DNA of 64,000 bases. Source: Mycobacterium sp. OTB74 (lineage in GTDB: Bacteria; Actinomycetota; Actinomycetes; Mycobacteriales; Mycobacteriaceae). Numbering within the stretch: position 1 is the stretch's first letter; every line of letters begins with the position of its first letter. The position numbers were made by a program, and so were the translations under genes. Positions 61,551-64,000 of this stretch are shown here, piece after piece. The notes beneath the pieces were generated by a model. That model saw only the letters and a program-made list of their open reading frames with translations, was not told the DNA's origin and did no database searches. The stretch lies in contig NZ_JARXVD010000008.1 of NCBI RefSeq assembly GCF_029892685.1, positions 124,001-188,000 of the forward strand, in the 5' to 3' direction.

Positions 61551-62462
61551 GTGAGTCTCGACCCACAGATCGCCGGTCTGCTCGACGCACTCAATAGCGC
61601 ATTTCCGGACCTGCCCTCGATGACGGGCGCCCAGGCGCGGGCCGCAATCCGGGCGCGATACGTCCCACCGGCTGAGCCCGAGCCGGTCGCGTCGGTCACC
61701 GATACCGTCGTCACTGGCATCCCGGTGCGGATCTATCGGCCGGAATCGACCGAACCAGTGCCCATCCTGGTGTTCGCGCACGGCGGCGGATTCGTCTTCT
61801 GTGACCTCGACACCCACGACGGATTGTGCCGAAGTTTTGCCAACCTGCTTGATTCCGTGGTGATTTCGGTCGACTACCGGCTAGCTCCCGAACGCCGATT
61901 CCCCGCCGCGACCGAGGACATGTACACCGTCACCCAATGGGCCGCGGCGCACGCCGCCGAAGTAGGCGGCGACCCCACGCGGTTGATGGTCGGCGGCGAC
62001 AGCGCAGGCGGCAACCTGGCAGCGGTCACCGCACTGATGACCCGGGACCGAGGCGGCGCGCCTTTGTCCGCACAGGTACTGCTGTACCCGGTACTGGCCG
62101 CCGACTTCACCAACAGCTCCTATCGAGACTTCGGCACCGGCTTCTACAACACCGCCACCGCCATGCAGTGGTACTGGGACCAGTACGTCCCCAGCGCCGT
62201 CGATCGGGAAAACCCTTACGCAGCGCCACTTCTGGCTGCACATGCCGATCTACCGCCGACCGTGATCGCCATTACCGGGTACGACCCATTGCGTGACGAA
62301 GCACTGGCGTACGCTGCTTCATTACGGTCTGCCGGCGTCCCGGTCACCGAATTGCGTTACGACGGCGCCATCCACGGCTTCATGACCATGCCGTCCCTGG
62401 ACCTGGCTCACCGCGCCCGGCGCGAGGTATGCCAAGCTCTGGGACAGATCCTGTCCCGCTGA
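61551..62462 (+). CDS. alpha/beta hydrolase of the hormone-sensitive lipase family
   Basis: A 303-residue esterase: oxyanion motif AHGGGFVFCDLDTHD, nucleophile GGDSAGGNLAA, acid in GYDPLRDEA, and catalytic His in DGAIHGFMTM. GTG start 31 bp after the IclR gene. It could hydrolyse the ester or lactone produced by the Baeyer-Villiger-type monooxygenase at 54852-56459; that pairing is inference. Confidence 0.92.
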   Translation: MSLDPQIAGLLDALNSAFPDLPSMTGAQARAAIRARYVPPAEPEPVASVTDTVVTGIPVRIYRPESTEPVPILVFAHGGGFVFCDLDTHDGLCRSFANLLDSVVISVDYRLAPERRFPAATEDMYTVTQWAAAHAAEVGGDPTRLMVGGDSAGGNLAAVTALMTRDRGGAPLSAQVLLYPVLAADFTNSSYRDFGTGFYNTATAMQWYWDQYVPSAVDRENPYAAPLLAAHADLPPTVIAITGYDPLRDEALAYAASLRSAGVPVTELRYDGAIHGFMTMPSLDLAHRARREVCQALGQILSR

Positions 62463-62478
62463 ACATCAGGAGATCATC

Positions 62479-63333
62479 ATCGGTACCTACGCTGTGACCG
62501 GATCGGCTTCCGGTATGGGATACCAAGCAGCACAACGACTGCGCGACCATGGGCACACCGTGATCGGGGTCGATCTCAAGGATGCGGACGTGATCGCCGA
62601 TCTGTCGACCGCAGCCGGTCGCCGCACGGCCGGTGACGAAGTGCTGAGGCTGTCTGACCATCGGCTGGACGGCGCGGTGCTGGCTGCGGGCATCGGTCCC
62701 GGCGACGGTGCTGATCGACCCCGGTTGATCGCACAGATCAATTTCTTCGGTGTCGTTGAGCTGTTGTCTGCTTGGCGGCCGGCGCTCGCGGCGACAGGTC
62801 ATGCGAAAGTCGTTGCCATAGGCAGTAACTCCACAACCACAACGCCTGTCGTCCCCCGCCGCACCATCGGCGCACTACTGGCCGGCGACGCCGACAAGGC
62901 GACCCGGTCGGTCCAGCTCTTCGGTAGCGGGGCGTCAGCCATCATGTACGCGGCATCCAAGATCGCGCTGAGCCGCTGGGTACGGCGCAACGCGGTGACG
63001 CCGGAATGGGCCGGCAGTGGCATCCGGCTCAACGCGTTGGCGCCGGGCGCTATCCTGACGCCGCTGTTGCAGGCCCAGCTCGACTCGCCTCGGGAAGGCA
63101 AGGCTGTTCGGAACTTCCCGATCCCCAGCGGCGGTTTCGGCGACCCCGGCCAGCTGGCCGACTGGATCATTTTCATGCTGTCCGATGCCGCGGAGTTCCT
63201 TTGTGGCAGCATAATTTTCGTCGACGGCGGCACCGATGCCTACTTCCGGCCGGATGGCTGGCCAAAGGCGGTTCCGCTACGTGGCGTGCCCCGGTACCTG
63301 TGGAAGTTCCTGCGGTACGGCAAGACGCGATAA
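62479..63333 (+). CDS. SDR family protein (hydroxysteroid dehydrogenase-like) with unusual start
   Basis: An SDR of about 284 residues: VTGSASGMGYQAAQRL, AAGIGPGD, YAASKIAL with Tyr and Lys, and a long C-terminal tail (YFRPDGWPK onward). It resembles 3-alpha-hydroxysteroid dehydrogenases. The first ATG/GTG in frame (GTG 62494) would delete the first beta strand (GTYAV), and it lies 21 nt after AGGAG (62468-62472). An ATC at 62479, 6 nt after AGGAG, would restore the strand; so either a rare ATC start or a lost ATG. Downstream SDR follows. Confidence 0.82.
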   Translation: MGTYAVTGSASGMGYQAAQRLRDHGHTVIGVDLKDADVIADLSTAAGRRTAGDEVLRLSDHRLDGAVLAAGIGPGDGADRPRLIAQINFFGVVELLSAWRPALAATGHAKVVAIGSNSTTTTPVVPRRTIGALLAGDADKATRSVQLFGSGASAIMYAASKIALSRWVRRNAVTPEWAGSGIRLNALAPGAILTPLLQAQLDSPREGKAVRNFPIPSGGFGDPGQLADWIIFMLSDAAEFLCGSIIFVDGGTDAYFRPDGWPKAVPLRGVPRYLWKFLRYGKTR

Positions 63334-63427
63334 ATTCTGCCACCGCCAACTCCCGGTCACCGGACACTGCGCGTCCGTCGCGTCGGCCCACTCGCGACAA
63401 TCAAGGGGCAACGAAAGGATGTGCAGC

Positions 63428-64000
63428 ATGAATAATAGGTTCAGCGACCGCCGAGTCATCGTGACCGGCGCAGGCTCGGGCATCGGCCAGGCCACCGTCG
63501 CCCGCTTGCTCGCGGAAGGCGGCACCGTCGTGGCCTGCGATATCTCCGCCGACGGCCTGGCCGTCACCCAAGCCGCGGCCGACAAGGCCGGTACCGCAGC
63601 ACGATTGACCACCAAGGTGCTCGACATCTCGTCCGAGGACGACGTTCGGACCACCGTGGATGCCGCCATCGCGGAGCTCGGTGGCCTGGAGGTTCTGGTC
63701 AACGTCGCGGCCATCCAGACCTGCTCACACACCCACGAAACCACCCTGGCCGACTGGAACCGCACCATCACGGTGAACCTGACCGGCACTTTCCTGATGA
63801 CCCGTCAAGCGCTACCCGCGCTGCTGGCCTCCAAGCGCGGTGTGGTCATCAACTTCACCTCCACCTCGGCGAACTACGCACACCCATACATGGCCGCTTA
63901 TGCCGCCAGCAAGGGCGGCATCCTGAGCTTCACCCATTCACTTGCCCTCGAGTACTCAAAGCAGGGTCTGCGTGCGGTGAACATCCAGCCGGGCGGCGTG
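63428..64000 (+). CDS. short-chain dehydrogenase/reductase, 3' end outside window
   Basis: The first 191 codons of a classical SDR: VIVTGAGSGIGQATVA, VNVAAIQT in place of NNAG, the catalytic Ser region (FTSTSANYA), and YAASKGGILSF with Tyr and Lys. AAAGGA lies 10 nt upstream of the ATG at 63428. Same direction as the preceding SDR and 95 bp after it. The C-terminal ~60 residues are beyond position 64000. Confidence 0.92.
   Translation, partial: MNNRFSDRRVIVTGAGSGIGQATVARLLAEGGTVVACDISADGLAVTQAAADKAGTAARLTTKVLDISSEDDVRTTVDAAIAELGGLEVLVNVAAIQTCSHTHETTLADWNRTITVNLTGTFLMTRQALPALLASKRGVVINFTSTSANYAHPYMAAYAASKGGILSFTHSLALEYSKQGLRAVNIQPGGV

Noticed and set aside
1..64000. CRISPR array, tRNA or rRNA genes
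   Set aside because: No regularly spaced repeats and no tRNA-like cloverleaf or rRNA sequence were noticed on either strand.

Overview
The window reads as the chromosome of a mycobacterium or close relative (Mycolicibacterium type). DNA is GC-rich with strong third-position GC bias. The order yraN-yifB-dprA is the usual actinobacterial one. There are F420-type (LLM) and mycofactocin-linked oxidoreductases, many fatty-acid and steroid-type degradation enzymes, and several genes whose start codon sits 6-7 nt after a TANNNT -10 box, the mycobacterial leaderless pattern. This is inferred from gene content; no rRNA or other marker is present.

Left arm, 1-16984. Tail of a cytochrome P450 and a relic of an aldehyde dehydrogenase. 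Then a leftward catabolic block: a TauD-type dioxygenase, two Rieske oxygenase alpha subunits each followed by a paralogous ~110-residue protein, an SDR, a 2Fe-2S ferredoxin, a MarR regulator and an amidohydrolase. A rightward aldehyde dehydrogenase and second amidohydrolase follow. A repeated 13-bp operator-like motif links the two promoters around this block. Next come a TetR-controlled Ltp2-like thiolase with its DUF35 partner, and a second TetR region with a VOC dioxygenase and a FAH hydrolase, where a flavin monooxygenase appears deleted. dprA closes the arm.

Island, about 17458-42929 (25.5 kb). yifB (comM) is split in two: its 3' part is at 16981-17457 and its 5' part at 42930-43959. 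The left end carries a four-gene, ATGA-coupled operon of three tyrosine recombinases plus a small HTH/coiled-coil protein, resembling the Tn554 tnpABC layout. The middle holds catabolic cargo (acyl-CoA dehydrogenase, NDMA-type alcohol dehydrogenase, P450, 3Fe-4S ferredoxin, GAF-LuxR regulator) mixed with gene debris, a 1.58-kb IS inserted in a LuxR pseudogene, and an IS110 remnant. The right end carries a compact, defence-like module: a winged-helix-type protein, a PD-(D/E)XK nuclease-like protein and a nuclease-STAND-TPR protein in one translationally coupled operon, divergent from an HTH-fused superfamily 2 helicase and a small protein. This module is the best candidate for an undescribed system.

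Right arm, 42930-64000. yifB 5' part and yraN, an AhpD-like protein, three small exported or membrane proteins, then a second catabolic supercluster: a TPP enzyme, thioesterase, CoA-transferase, meta-cleavage hydrolase, NTF2-like protein, LLM oxidoreductase, two SDRs (one mycofactocin type), a Baeyer-Villiger-type monooxygenase, a ferredoxin, HsaA-like monooxygenase, HsaC-like extradiol dioxygenase, KstD-like flavoprotein, IclR regulator, a lipase-family hydrolase and two more SDRs. Together these can oxidise a steroid-like or polycyclic ring, cleave a catechol by meta fission and pass acyl-CoA products to beta-oxidation; the actual substrate cannot be read from sequence. No tRNA, rRNA or CRISPR array was seen.
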